Assembly (NCBI GenBank): GCA_018340375.1
Contig: JAFFJZ010000070.1
Location: 124,001 to 188,000 of the forward strand
Source: Gonatopus flavifemur
Taxonomy: Eukaryota; Arthropoda; Insecta; Hymenoptera; Dryinidae
DNA length: 64,000 bases
Direction of reading: 5' to 3'
Shown in pieces: positions 1 to 10,714 of the stretch. A program made the translations under genes and the position numbers. Below the pieces are notes generated by a model. It worked only from the letters and a program-made list of their open reading frames with translations, made no database searches and had not been told where the DNA came from. How positions within the stretch are numbered: the first letter of the stretch is position 1; each line of letters starts with the position of its first letter.

Positions 1-17
1 AGTTTTCCGCGTCAGAA

Positions 18-40
18 CTCTCTCTCTCTCTCTCTCTCTT
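18..40. repeat. CT dinucleotide microsatellite
   Basis: A short uninterrupted run of CT repeats lies just inside the window start, in a less AT-rich stretch than the rest of the window. Confidence 0.8.
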
Positions 41-358
41 TTCGAGGGGCCACGGTGACCAACGGTTCACGATCGCCAAAAAGATTTCAACAGGGGTCTA
101 TGTTTCCCCCTGTATAAATAAACAAGAAATGTGTATTCGCAATTATCTCCCAAGTCATGAAGGGATGAATTGCTCTTGTGAGAGAATTCTGGGCCCTTCC
201 GCTTGCGACATAGATGTGACCCTAGAAATCTTTCCCTTTTTTGGTGTGTCGAACTCCATATGGTCTCCGGGGTTTTTCTTAGAGAGATTGAGAGAGCAGA
301 GTTTCGTTCGTGTCGCGCGTGAGAACTTCTAATGATTCCCCTCTTTGTTGTTCTTTAG

Positions 359-461
359 TATAGTGAAACGTGTGTCAGAATTGTTCATTCTTCGTGAACT
401 TCAACAGCGACAATTTTCGTACAATTCGCCAGTGAAACTGTCAAAAGTCTTTCAAACACCG
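359..461 (+). other. Candidate host exon with splice-like ends
   Basis: This 103-base segment follows a pyrimidine-rich tract ending in TTCTTTAG (a good 3' splice acceptor, with a CTAAT branch-like motif upstream near 328). It ends at ACACCG|GTGAGT, a near-consensus 5' splice donor. No long reading frame crosses it and I recognise no protein, so it could be an untranslated leader exon or a chance pairing. The surrounding 1-480 stretch is richer in GC than its neighbourhood, which fits a host 5' region. This is inference from splice motifs only. Confidence 0.3.
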
Positions 462-858
462 GTGAGTTTTATGGTTCACCCTTGATTATGCTTTTCTTCC
501 TCTATCTTTCCCCTTTCTTCCGAATTTCCTCCCGTCGCAAGCGTTATTTCAAGTAGTAACCCTCTCTTTTTTTTGTTATTATGTATCTCCACAGATAGAT
601 GAATTTTTACCCTAGGTTTTTTTAGGAATTATATCTAATAATTCAAACCTTACATTATTTTCATTTATTCCCCGTTATCCAATTCCTTGACAAGGACACC
701 GGCTTTACCGCTCGGAACCGATGCACCCACAAATTCTTCAAAAAAAAGGGGTAAAGGTTGCGGTGAGCTCGATTCTAAAATTGGAATCTCGCTCTTGCCG
801 CAACACCGAACTCCCGACTTTTCCCGACTAGTAGACACCATGAGCAGGAATACGTTGT
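462..858. other. Unannotated stretch before the hAT end
   Basis: I see no gene, no clear repeat and no strong motif here. It could be intron if the exon at 359-461 is real. Confidence 0.4.
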
Positions 859-1020
859 TCCTGACGCATGGGCGTATCCAGCTCCAAACGCAAGGGGGGG
901 CAGCTTTCTGAAACATCATTTCTTTCATAAAGAATGGGTAATCCATGAGAAAAAGGGATGTTATGTAATAATAAACGATAATCAAAGAAAAATAAAATAT
1001 TTATTGCAAAGAAATAGGAC

Positions 1021-3183
1021 TTAGAACAATAGTTTACGAGGATTAGACGCAAATTGCTTAATCACAGCTTCTAGAAATTGTTCCATGTGACCAGAAACCC
1101 ATTTTCGGTGAATGCTTAACATAGCTAATCCATTTAATCTATTTTCACGAATAGTGCTTCTCAAACATGTCTTAATTCGACGAAGAGAACTAAACGAACG
1201 CTCAATAGTACTTGTTGTGCAGGGCTGCGAAAGCAATATCAATAGAGTCGTTCTAATATTTGGAAAACATGATTCGCTTTTTTTTAAAACCTCAATTAAG
1301 TCTGGTACTTCTGGTACCTCATTCCACATTTTGAACCATAATTCCTTCTCTTCTCCAATGCCCTCTAAATTATAGAAATTTGCACAAGATGAAATACTCC
1401 TACTCCATTCTTCTAATGAAATATCTCTCATATTACTTGGATGCAATTTAGTCGATGCAAATGCAGGCGATTGCTCTGCAGAAAATCTGAGTCTCAAAGA
1501 TGATATGAGGGAATCTAAGTAAGGAATTATTAAAGATCTTTTCCAAAATTTGGATGGGTTGTCGGCTGGGTGCGTGCTTCTATGCTGCTGTCGATTAGTA
1601 TTACGAGGGACGGTGATATCAATATTCAAATGCATTGCAATTTCATTCGCTTCTTTTAAAACGTCAGTCGTAATGTTTTCTGCATCTTCTCGATGAATTC
1701 GTAGCATATCAAGAATAGTTTGAATGTGCTGATTGGCTTTGACTATGTCAAGTGTCTTCAATTGCAGTGTATTTGCTATGGGTTCCAGTATAGCGGAATA
1801 CTTAACAATTAATGCTACCGAAACAAGAAATGAAGATCTGCACGCCGCTGCATGTATTTGATAAGCATTTTTTCTTGTTGCTGTATTTCCCTCTTCCGCT
1901 GAAGTCTCTAATGCATTCACGATCTCAACGAAGTGATCCTTGAAAACACGGATACTTTTGTATTTCTCTGACCACCTGGTCTCACATAATTCAGGAATAT
2001 TAACTATAAGCTTGCGTCGTGAAACAGATTCACGAAAAAATGTGATTATCTCTTTAATTGTTCCAACACAGTTTCGAATTTCTGGGATAACATTCAAGTC
2101 GTTTACGGTAAGGTTGAGCTTGTGGGAAGAGCAATGGAAATAAGACGCTTTGTTGTATTTTTTTCTTAAGATCGCCGATACACCCCCTTCTTTTCCAGAC
2201 ATGGTGGAACATCCGTCAAAGCCTAATCCTACACATTTATCAAGGTCTAGGTTCAAATTTGTCACAAAATCTTGAATGGCTTTGGCGATACTCTCAGCGT
2301 TAAGTCCTTCAAGCTCTACAAACCCTAAGAATTCTTCTTTGATTTCGTTCGCCTTTTCATCAAAGAAAAGTAATCCAACAGACAATTGTTCTTTGCCAGA
2401 AATATCTGTGGTTTCATTAGCCAAAATGCTATAAGCGCAAGCTTTTTCAACCTTTAGAACAATGTTTTCCTTGATTACAGCGCCACATATATCAATTATT
2501 TCATTTTGAATTATGGGTGATTGGTATGACGCGTTTTTTGGCCCATGCTTAAGATAGTCTTTTAGTTGTAAATCGCCTGCTTCAATACGTAAATTTCATA
2601 AGTCGCTACGTACGCCTTCATCCAGATTTTTGCCTCTGAGTGGTAAATCATGTGTGCCGGAAAAAATTATGCAAGAAGCAATTGAAAATAGTATTTTTTT
2701 GTTTTTGTCCATTAATCTTTGTGTAGTCTGATGAAGTTGGATGTCCACTGGAATGTCTTCCGTGAACGATATTGCCGATTTCATAGCGATCTGATGTCCA
2801 TAAGTCTGTACATGTGCTTTACATTGATTGTGCATGCTTTTGTATTTGATAAAAGGTTTGGTGCAGAAAGATGCCCAACCACCTCCGTCTTCAATTATAT
2901 TTTCCCTGTGCTGTACATCGGTTTGAAACATAGAACGCTTGACGATCGCAGTACTTGAACTAGAGTGTGGTTGTACTCCCTTATTTTCATCCTCATCACT
3001 ACTGTTCGTATTGTTCTCCGTTCCAAATTCACTGAAAAATAAATTTGATCCAATCTCATCACACTTTGATATAGACATGGACATGGCATCTTGTCGCATT
3101 GGTTTGCCAAGGAAGATTTTAATTGACATTTTGGTTGGGCTCCGCACGAGACTCACGTCAAAGAAAGATAAAATAGTCACCAT
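1021..3183 (-). pseudogene. hAT-family transposase (ZMYM1-like), broken by one in-frame stop
   Basis: Two collinear minus-strand blocks, 3183-2599 and 2595-1021, lie in one frame and are separated only by a TGA at 2596-2598. The N-terminal block carries the WASF..KPFIKYKSMHNQCKAHVQ stretch typical of hAT/ZMYM1-like proteins, but the usual cysteine-rich TTF zinc finger before it looks incomplete. The downstream block has the DUF4371-like RNase H core (ANETTDISGKEQLSV, GFDGCSTMSGKEGGVSA, HCSSHKLNL). It ends in the hAT dimerisation region (TTLLILLSQPCTTSTIERSFSSLRRIK). The family cuts and pastes hAT DNA in the nucleus. Length without the stop is about 720 codons, near the family norm. It ends 154 bases inside the element terminus at 867. 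The stop and the damaged zinc finger argue that it is inactive. Confidence 0.85.
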
Positions 3184-3266
3184 TAGTTATTCCAATCTTC
3201 TGTAATATTATGCGCCTCAAGATATTTCGAGAGTATGGGTGGAAACAACGGAATTGGGTATCACCT

Positions 3267-3503
3267 TCCTTGGTTAAAAGAATTTATCGAATCTGACGAA
3301 TGAAATTTCATGAGATTTGGCCAGAACATTGTCCGAGATTCGATGAGATTTGGTGAGATCCAATAAGATTCACATTGAAAGAATTTATTTTTCTGCCCAA
3401 ATCTCATTGAAAAATCACCGTTGAGATTTGGCCACAACATTGTCCAAGTTGAACTGTAATTTAGTGAGATTTGGCGAGAATCAACTGATTCTTTTAACCA
3501 GGG
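3267..3503. mobile_element. MITE with CCCTGGTTA-type termini (copy 1)
   Basis: About 237 bases with inverted ends: TTCCTTGGTTAAAAGAATT on the left and TTCTTTTAACCAGGG on the right. A related copy lies at 18072-18304 with the same internal phrase (ATGAGATTTGGCCAGAACA). Non-coding. Confidence 0.75.
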
Positions 3504-3707
3504 TTGATTATTTAAACGAAACCAGCAAGGATATATGTCGGAATATGCAACGAAATCTTCATCTAGACTGATAACACACCCAGAACAGCAGTGATGACAT
3601 TTGCATGTGGTCAAGTCAATATTTGGATGATTCAAAAAATAGTTCGAGTTACCATGATTTTGGTTGATTCCACAGCGAGGAATGTGAGATGTACATCAGC
3701 TGTGGTA

Positions 3708-3936
3708 CACTCACAGAAAGGATTCCTTGGAAAGAGAAAATTTTTCTTGTCGCTGGGACGAAACTCATTTTTTTCTTGAGCGTAGGAAATTTTACTTGAA
3801 TTAAAAAAATTTCTTTTAAAATCAAAACTAATTTTTTTTTTGATACGAGTAAAATTTTTCAGGCTCAAGGAAAAAATGAGTTTTGTTCCAGGGACAATCA
3901 AAATTTTCACATTCCAAGAAATCCTTTCTGTGAGTG
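3708..3936. mobile_element. TA-flanked palindromic MITE, 229 bp
   Basis: The ends CACTCACAGAAAGGATT and its inverse AATCCTTTCTGTGAGTG bound an almost full-length hairpin. TA flanks both sides (3706-3707 and 3937-3938), consistent with Tc1/mariner-type mobilisation. Non-coding; inserted inside the enlarged hAT region. Confidence 0.85.
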
Positions 3937-3938
3937 TA

Positions 3939-5306
3939 CATTTCACATCAACCATGGTATATTCCACATTCGGTATTCTAAAATCAACTTAAATTGTGGT
4001 AGCTTGAACTATATATTGAATCATCCGTATAATTACTCAATATGATGTGAATTTCACAAGTTTTTTTGTTCTCAGTGCGAAACTAGTTCCGAGAGATATC
4101 TTAGTTCATCCCTCCATTAAAGTCGGCATCCCACGTGATTTTGTTACATCTTAGGCAAAAGCTGAACTCCGTTCAAAAATATTCATGTCTTAAATTATTG
4201 TCAGAACATTAAATATAGATCATTTTTCAATTGTAGACGAGAGTTTCGTGCAGCGCCCTACATTTTGATCAATCATGAGTTTGATATGATACGTAACTAT
4301 GAGGATTGAAATCAATTGAAGAATATCATTCTTATCAATATAACACTAAAAACTTATAGAAGAATCATTGTTAAAAAAAAAGAGTTGTCAGACATATTGA
4401 CATTTTCTAAAATCCACTTTTTTGAACTCAGAAACTCTGAAACGGATATTTCCATGTATCTATATCATATAGTCATAAATTTATTCACAACGTAGACAAC
4501 AAAGAAAATTGCCAACGCATCCTCAAGAGTATCCTTTGGTTTTGTCGGTTTCAAGCTTCAGGAAAATGTGCCGCAAACATTCTGAAAACTTGGATATTTT
4601 ACTTGAAGAAAACATTTCAGGAACGTTTTTCATGAACAGTCAAGTATTTTGTTGGTATATTTGCAAAATATACTATGAAATATGAATAGACTGTTTTTAA
4701 CCAATATAAACTTGGACTCACTATTTAATGAATAATCAAGTTACACCTAATATGACGTATTTAGATTATCTTCATTTAAATACAAATGAATTAAAAAAAA
4801 TCCAAATTTGAGATGATTCGTTCAACATATTGAATTAAATGTAACCAATAATTGCATGTGGAACAATATTTCATGATATTTAATTCACCATAATCATCAT
4901 GAAAATAAAAATGTCATGTCTGAAACGTATCACCATTGCATTGATGAAAAAAATTCTGAGAAATTGTGTATAATTCCAATTATTAATGAAATTGGATTTA
5001 TGAGATGCCTATAGTTTTCTTTAACTCTCCTCATCTCAGTTTTGCATTTATGCTACAACAGGAAAAATAATCACAAAAATACTTCAGTTGTTTATCATAT
5101 GCATATCAAGTGCTCAAAACCCCCTTTTCTGAAATACTCTAAAATTCAAGAATGTTGGTATTTTCTTACTCCAATACATTAGTAGTATGAAGGGATGTAA
5201 CGCTGTGTCTGAAGGCGAGTTAGTTTGTGAGATATTGTTACGTAAGATACAGAAATTACTGTGAAATTCTAAAAATTCCCGAAAAATAATACAAGAGTTT
5301 TCGAAG
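3939..5306. other. AT-rich stretch without recognisable genes
   Basis: I find no coding frame with recognisable similarity and no clear inverted or tandem repeat across this interval. It may be internal hAT sequence or the older host target. Confidence 0.4.
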
Positions 5307-5308
5307 TA

Positions 5309-6410
5309 CACTGTAAAAAAAAACTGGAAATTTACTGTGCAACTGGACTGGAAATTTCCAGTGCTAGTACTGGAATATGGATATTCCAGTACATGTACAG
5401 AGATTTTGTTGTTACGTTACTGAAAATTTACCAAGCATAACTGAAAATTCAGTCATTGTACTGGAATTTTCAAGTTTGAGATGATGTACTGAAATTTTGC
5501 CATGATTTCGCGAAAATTTTACCGGCTCGTACTACAATTTTATAGTTCTTGTGCACCAAAAAAAAATATTCCCTCAAAAAGGACTTGAGAAAAAATTTGG
5601 AATTTAGAAAAAAAACCTAATCGTTGGTATACTGGAATTATACAGGTTTTTAACTGCAATTCTCAGGTTTTGTGATGGAATTTTCCAGTTACTATGCAAT
5701 TGAATTATACAGGTTTTGAACTGCAATTTTCAGGTCGTGTGATGGAATTTTCCAGTTGCTATGCAACGGAATTTAATCACTGTTGCACTGAAATTTTCCA
5801 CTTCTATTGGACTTCGTCATTTCTGGCAGGAAAAATTTCAAGTCTTTATATTAAAAATTTCCTGATTGAGATTTTGAATAATAATTGTAATTGTAGCCAA
5901 TGAAATTGATATATGAGGTTTTTCCAAGACTTATCCTCTTGTGTTCTAGATATGAAGCATATGTAGTAACCCAAGCTGGCCTTCCAACATGTCGCGCTAT
6001 AGCTCATCGGTTAGGTCTTAGGTTTCAGTTGGTAGGCAGGTAGAAAAGTGTGGGTTCAAATCCTGTTAGGTAGACATGAGTTTCTGTCCATCCAAATGAA
6101 CGATCAAAAGTTTCTCAATCATCTTAGAACACAAGGACCCTGCAAAATCACTTTGCGTGAGCAATTTTTTTTCAATTTTCATGGATATTTTCAGCATTAA
6201 TTTTCCAGTACATGTCCTGGAAAAGTCCAGCTCGTGTACTGAAAAATTCCAGTACCGAGGCTCAGAAAATTTCCAGTTTTGATGCGGAAATTCCATAACG
6301 TTTGCACTGAATTTTTGCAGTACAAATGTGCTGAAATTTTCCGGTACATGTACAGGTTAATGACTTCCAGTACATGTACTGGAATTTTCCGGTGAAATGT
6401 TTTTACAGTG
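5309..6410 (+). mobile_element. 1.1-kb TA-flanked element with tRNA-like module (copy 1)
   Basis: The element starts CACTGTAAAAAA and ends TTTTTACAGTG, and TA flanks both sides (5307-5308, 6411-6412). The subterminal regions are built from repeated ACTGG/CCAGT words around CCAGTACATGTACTGG. A nearly identical copy lies in opposite orientation at 16848-17950; I noticed only isolated base differences, for example near 6123. No transposase is encoded. The short open frames at 5694-5903 and 6066-6296 recur in the other copy simply because the DNA is duplicated. A tRNA-like promoter pair is embedded near 6000-6063. Confidence 0.9.
6000..6063 (+). promoter_or_regulatory. tRNA-like A and B box pair
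   Basis: TAGCTCATCGG (6000-6010) fits the pol III A box at all but one position. GGTTCAAATCC (6053-6063) is a perfect B box. The spacing is that of a tRNA gene, but acceptor and T stems do not pair well, so this is a tRNA-derived or mimicking module and not a functional tRNA. It is repeated in inverted orientation at 17196-17259. Confidence 0.5.
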
Positions 6411-6754
6411 TAATTAACGCTTGCAAGCCCTCATGATTTTGATCTCTAAGGATTTTGTGGAAGTTTACATGTTGTTTCAATATAAAAATAATAAATATTG
6501 TCCAGGGGACATGAGTGTTAGGATGGAACATTGCGTTTTTGAGTTGTGCGTACGAATGAAATCATCGATTTCGATATTTCATTGACGATTTTCTCAAATA
6601 CTTCAAAAAACTCTGCCTGGGAGGTTTTTGCAATGTGTTCTTAGATGATTCCTACTTGAAAATCACTTTTATTTATGCTGCGCAGACCTGCGCAACGAGT
6701 GATATGTTAATTTTTATGACACAGTATCTGTAAAATTATTAGTTATCCGGTATA

Positions 6755-7017
6755 CACTGTTGAAAAAGTTTGTGAATTGAATACACAAAATTTGGAAGCA
6801 ATTACCACACATATTTGTGTTTGAAATTCACCACAGATTTTATGAGGATTCAAATCAAATTCTGTATGAAAAGCACTTGAAAACAATATTGTGTTTGAAT
6901 TTTAATAGAAGTATGGGAAATTCAATGAACAAAATATGTTTTGTCTATAGCTTACAACCTTTTGTATCAAAATTAATATAAATATTCTTAAATTTGCGGT
7001 GGAAATTTTCAACAGTG
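6755..7017. mobile_element. MITE with CACTGTTGAAAA termini, 263 bp
   Basis: CACTGTTGAAAA at the left and TTTTCAACAGTG at the right are exact inverse ends. The flanking trinucleotide ATA is repeated on both sides. Non-coding. Confidence 0.7.
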
Positions 7018-7047
7018 ATATGCAACATGCAACATTACAATAAATCA

Positions 7048-7283
7048 CATGCAGAAAAATGATGTATCAAATATTACTACATTTACTCGTACATTAGTGC
7101 CCGTAAGTGAAGTAGTATAATGTTTACAACTGAATGTAGTAAAATCTCATGCTTTAGGATATGAAGTTGCACCAAATTGCACGATGTTTTGCTACATTCA
7201 GTTGTAAACATTATACTATTTCATTCACGGGCACTAATGTACGAGTGAATGCAGTAAGGTTTGATACATCATTTTTCTCCGTG
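7048..7283. mobile_element. Palindromic MITE, about 236 bp
   Basis: The arms share AGAAAAATGATGTATC and, further in, the GTGCCCGT/ACGGGCAC and TACAACTGAATGTAG blocks, so nearly the whole element folds on itself. Exact ends are uncertain by a few bases. It lies just upstream of the Transib coding region. Confidence 0.7.
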
Positions 7284-7382
7284 CAAGTAAGGTTCAAGTA
7301 GAGCGTGCGGAAATTTCTAGAGTATTGGATGAATTTTATTTGATCTCTGACTACTGTCCTTTGATAGTTTGGCAACGTCATA

Positions 7383-10300
7383 ATGTCATTCACTTCAACA
7401 CGGAAAGAGTTGTTTGATATCTTACGGAACGTGGAGAGTGCCTCACGTGATGCAAAAATTCATCACCTAAAAAGTTACGTCATCAATAACTTACACATAA
7501 AAAAAGATGAGGATATAAAACACATCGGACGACAGGTTACATTGTTTGGTTTAAGTATATTTGATAAGTACGATAAGGCTTCCCGAAAATTTAAGATTTT
7601 TCTCGACAGGAATGAAAAATGGCTCAACGGAATAGTCAAATTTTCAATCATTAAAATGTCCAATAAAACAAACAAGAAGGGTGGTCGTCCTACTTCATCG
7701 TTCGAAAATTCGACCATCAACGCAGAAAAGCGAGTGAACTATGTAAAACTAAGTCAACTGCAGAATTGTCTTTGGCCCTACGAATGAAGTTACGTTCTAA
7801 AGGCCGTCATACGACAGCTGAAATATTGCAAGAAGCTTGTTCAGTATCCGGTAATATAACACACATGGTCAAGGAGAATGTTAAAAACATAACTTCTTAC
7901 ACTGACGATGAAGCCTTAGCTCTGATTGTACAGAATAAATCAACGAAGAATGAGTATCTGAATATGCGACATGGTGCGATAGAAAGAGGTGTGGATTTGT
8001 ATCCTTCTCATCACAAGATATTGGATGCTAAGACTAGATGTTATCCTGGGAATGAATATATAACAGTCACTGATAGTATCGCAGGACTAAAATTACAAGC
8101 TCTCCTCGATCATACTGTAACTCGTATAGTGAAGGTTAGTGAATCTGTTACTGGTATGCTGTCAATTGAGCAATTAGATAAACTGACGCCGTTGTCAAAA
8201 TGGGGATTTGATGGGAGTTCAGGTCATTCTCAATACAAACAGAAACCTAATAGCTCCGAAAGCATGTTCAGTGATAGTAATCTATTTGTAATCAACGGAT
8301 AGAAGAAGTCCAATATCGCGGGCAATGGCGAATAACTTTTATTTCAAAAAGTATAATCCGACGTTTCGACCGAGTTTCGGCCATTTTCAAGGACAATACA
8401 AAATCATAATGGCGAAAGATTTGTCTGTTCCATCGTCGTTAAAAAACCTCGTTGACAAGAGGACAGAGGTAGAATTAGAATATTCACTCGTAGGTTGAGG
8501 AAAGTGGAGTTGGCAGATGCCCGTATCGTTCCTTATTAACGGATAGAAGAAGTCCAATATCGCGGGCAATGGCGAATAACTTTTATTCAAAAAAGTATAA
8601 TCCGACGTTTCGACCGAGTTTCGGCCATTTTCAAGGATAATACAAAATCATAATGGCGAAGGATTTGTCTGTTCCATCGTCGTTAAAAAACCTCGTTGAC
8701 AAGAGGACAGAGGTAGAATTAGAATATTCACTCGTAGGTTGAGGAAAGTGGAGTTGGCAGATGCCCGTATTAAATAATTACGGAAGATTGAAAATTTGAA
8801 AATCACTGTACCCACGAGTGACATCTACCGAACAATCAAGTTACCAGACTTGTTTGAATCCTACAATTCGGCAGAGGATAATCCATAGAATAGATCAAGT
8901 GTAGTCGCTTCGGTCGATAATTCAAATCATAATACGATTGATGCCTTGCTAGAAGCGAAGAAACATATTTACATCGATCAATGAAAATAATCGATGCGTG
9001 TGTTCGCAATCCTTCGCCATTATGATTTTCGCGTAGGTTGAGGAAAGTGGAGTTGGCAGATGCCCGTATCAAATAATTACGGAAGATTGAAAATTTGAAA
9101 ATCACTGTACCCACGAGTGACATCTACCGAACAATCAAGTTACCAGGCTTGTTTGAATCCTACAATTCGGCAGAGGATAATCCATAGAATAGATCAAGTG
9201 TAGTCGCTTCGGTCGATAATTCAAATCATAATACGATTGATGCCTTGCTAGAAGCGAAGAAACATATTTACATCGATCAATGAAAATAATCGATGCGTGT
9301 GTTCGCAATCCTTCGCCATTATGATTTTGTATTATCCTTGAAAATGGCCGAAACTCGGTCGAAACGTCGGATTATACTTTTTTAAATAAAAGTTATTCGC
9401 CATTGCCCGCGATATTGGACTTCTTCTATCCGTTAATAAGGAACGATACGGGCATCTGCCAACTCCACTTTCCTCAACCTACGAGTGAATATTCTAATCT
9501 ATTTGTAACTTCTTCTGTTCCTTTGGAACTGAATGTCTTGCAATCTGACTTGACGAAAAAAATAATTGGGAAAAATCCACGTCCATCGTCAACGAGATTC
9601 TGTCGCCCAATAAGGATACAATTGATAATGGAAACAACTGAAGTGAGTAAAGAAGAGAAACAATACATGAAGAATCAGGTCAATAATCTCGTGCCTCCCA
9701 AAGTATCATGTCCTGTGGGTGATGTGAATGTTACTCATAAAATGGCACTGACTATGATAGACGGAAAAGTTTGCAACGCGATCACATCAACCGCATCTGC
9801 GCAAACTTGTAACATTTGTGGTGCTACGCCAAAAAAAATGAATAATATTGAAGTAGTCTCTACAAGAACAGTCGATCAATGCAATCTTCAATTCGGATTA
9901 TCTTCTCTCCATGCTTGGATAAGGTTTTTTGAATTGCTCTTGCATATTACTTATCGTTTACCCATTCAGAAGTGGCAGATTCGAAGTGTTGCAGACAAGG
10001 ATTTATCCTCCCAAAGAAAAAAAATTATACAAAATAGATTCAGGAGTGAAATGGAATTGCTCATTGATATGTCTATACCTGGAGGAAGCGGAACTACCAA
10101 TGATGGCAATACTGCTCGGCAATTTTTTGAACACGCGTCCACATCATCTGAAATCACAGGGATGGATTTGGATGTTATTGAAAGATTCCGCGTAATATTG
10201 CAAACAATCTCTAGTGGTTTTGCTATCAATGTTGAGGCCTTTGCTAAGTATACACATGATACGGCTGAACTGTATGTTCATAAGTATAATTGGTATCCTA

Positions 10301-10641
10301 TGTCAGCATCAGTCCATAAGGTGATTGCCCATGGGTCTGATATCATAGAACATGCTGACTTACCAATTGGTGAATTAACTGAGGACGCCCAAGAGGCTCG
10401 GAACAAAGATTGCAAATATCATGAAGAACATAATACAAGAAAATCTTCAAGACTTTTAACCAATCTAGACCTTTTACGCATGCTACTGATATCATCAGAT
10501 CCGTGGATTCCCTCTTTACGGAGATTGCCCCAAAATGAGAATAAATCTTTTTCGCCAGAAGTCCTTACACTTCTACAAGATCCGCAGATACAGTTGGCCA
10601 AGGAATATTCGAACATTGAATATGAAGAAAAATTGGTGTGA
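7383..10641 (+). pseudogene. Transib-superfamily transposase (RAG1 relative), frameshifted and interrupted
   Basis: Three coding blocks, 7383-7787, 7766-8291 and 9495-10641, together give one Transib-type transposase. The first carries the N-terminal region with KNLHIKKDEDIKHIG-like spacing. The second holds KWGFDGSSGHSQYKQ (first catalytic Asp). The third holds TMIDGKVCNA (second Asp), a CNICGATPKKMN zinc-binding stretch, DGNTARQFF, and IGELTEDAQEARNKD, whose Glu aligns with the RAG1 catalytic Glu region. So D, D and E are all visible. A frameshift lies near 7766-7787, and a 1.2-kb hammerhead-repeat element with a 14-bp duplication sits between blocks two and three. The apparent Met at 9403 belongs to that insertion and is not a start. 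Family role: RAG-like cut-and-paste transposition, normally with 5-bp target duplications. Inactive as it stands. The superfamily call rests on remembered motif patterns, not a search. Confidence 0.8.
8292..9494. mobile_element. Retrozyme/Penelope-like hammerhead repeat element 1
   Basis: This 1203-bp insertion splits the Transib gene and is flanked by a 14-bp duplication, TAATCTATTTGTAA, at 8278-8291 and 9495-9508. It holds two direct copies of a 244-bp unit (starting near 8294 and 8538), two copies of a second block (about 8770-9030 and 9045-9320), and an inverted partial copy of the first unit (about 9321-9494). Each unit has a hammerhead-like core: on the minus strand at 8359-8393 and 8603-8637, on the plus strand at 9336-9370. 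In order the core is TTGAAAATG, a GGCCGA/TCGGTC stem, CGAAAC, GTC. Non-coding. Long duplications, short tandem units and hammerhead motifs match animal retrozymes mobilised by Penelope-like elements. The core departs from consensus CUGANGA, so activity is doubtful. Confidence 0.65.
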
Positions 10642-10714
10642 AATAATACAAGAAATGAAGAATAAAAAACCTTGAAAAAAATGTTAAGAAAGAAAATAAA
10701 GAAAGAATGGATAA

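Noticed and set aside
129..332. 67-residue plus-strand open frame as a gene
   Set aside because: No recognisable domain and no support beyond openness; the region looks more like an untranslated or intronic host sequence.
6000..6075. Functional tRNA gene
   Set aside because: The B box is perfect and the A box close, but acceptor and T stems do not pair and the module is embedded in a duplicated transposable element.
5309..6410. Transib MITE based on the CACTGT terminus
   Set aside because: The flanking duplication is TA, not 5 bp, and CACTGTA does not match the CACAGTG-type heptamer.
9403..9494. N-terminal 31 residues of the 412-residue frame as part of the Transib protein
   Set aside because: They are translated from the inserted hammerhead element; the same residues appear on the opposite strand at 8387-8590 from another unit, and the 14-bp duplication marks the true junction.
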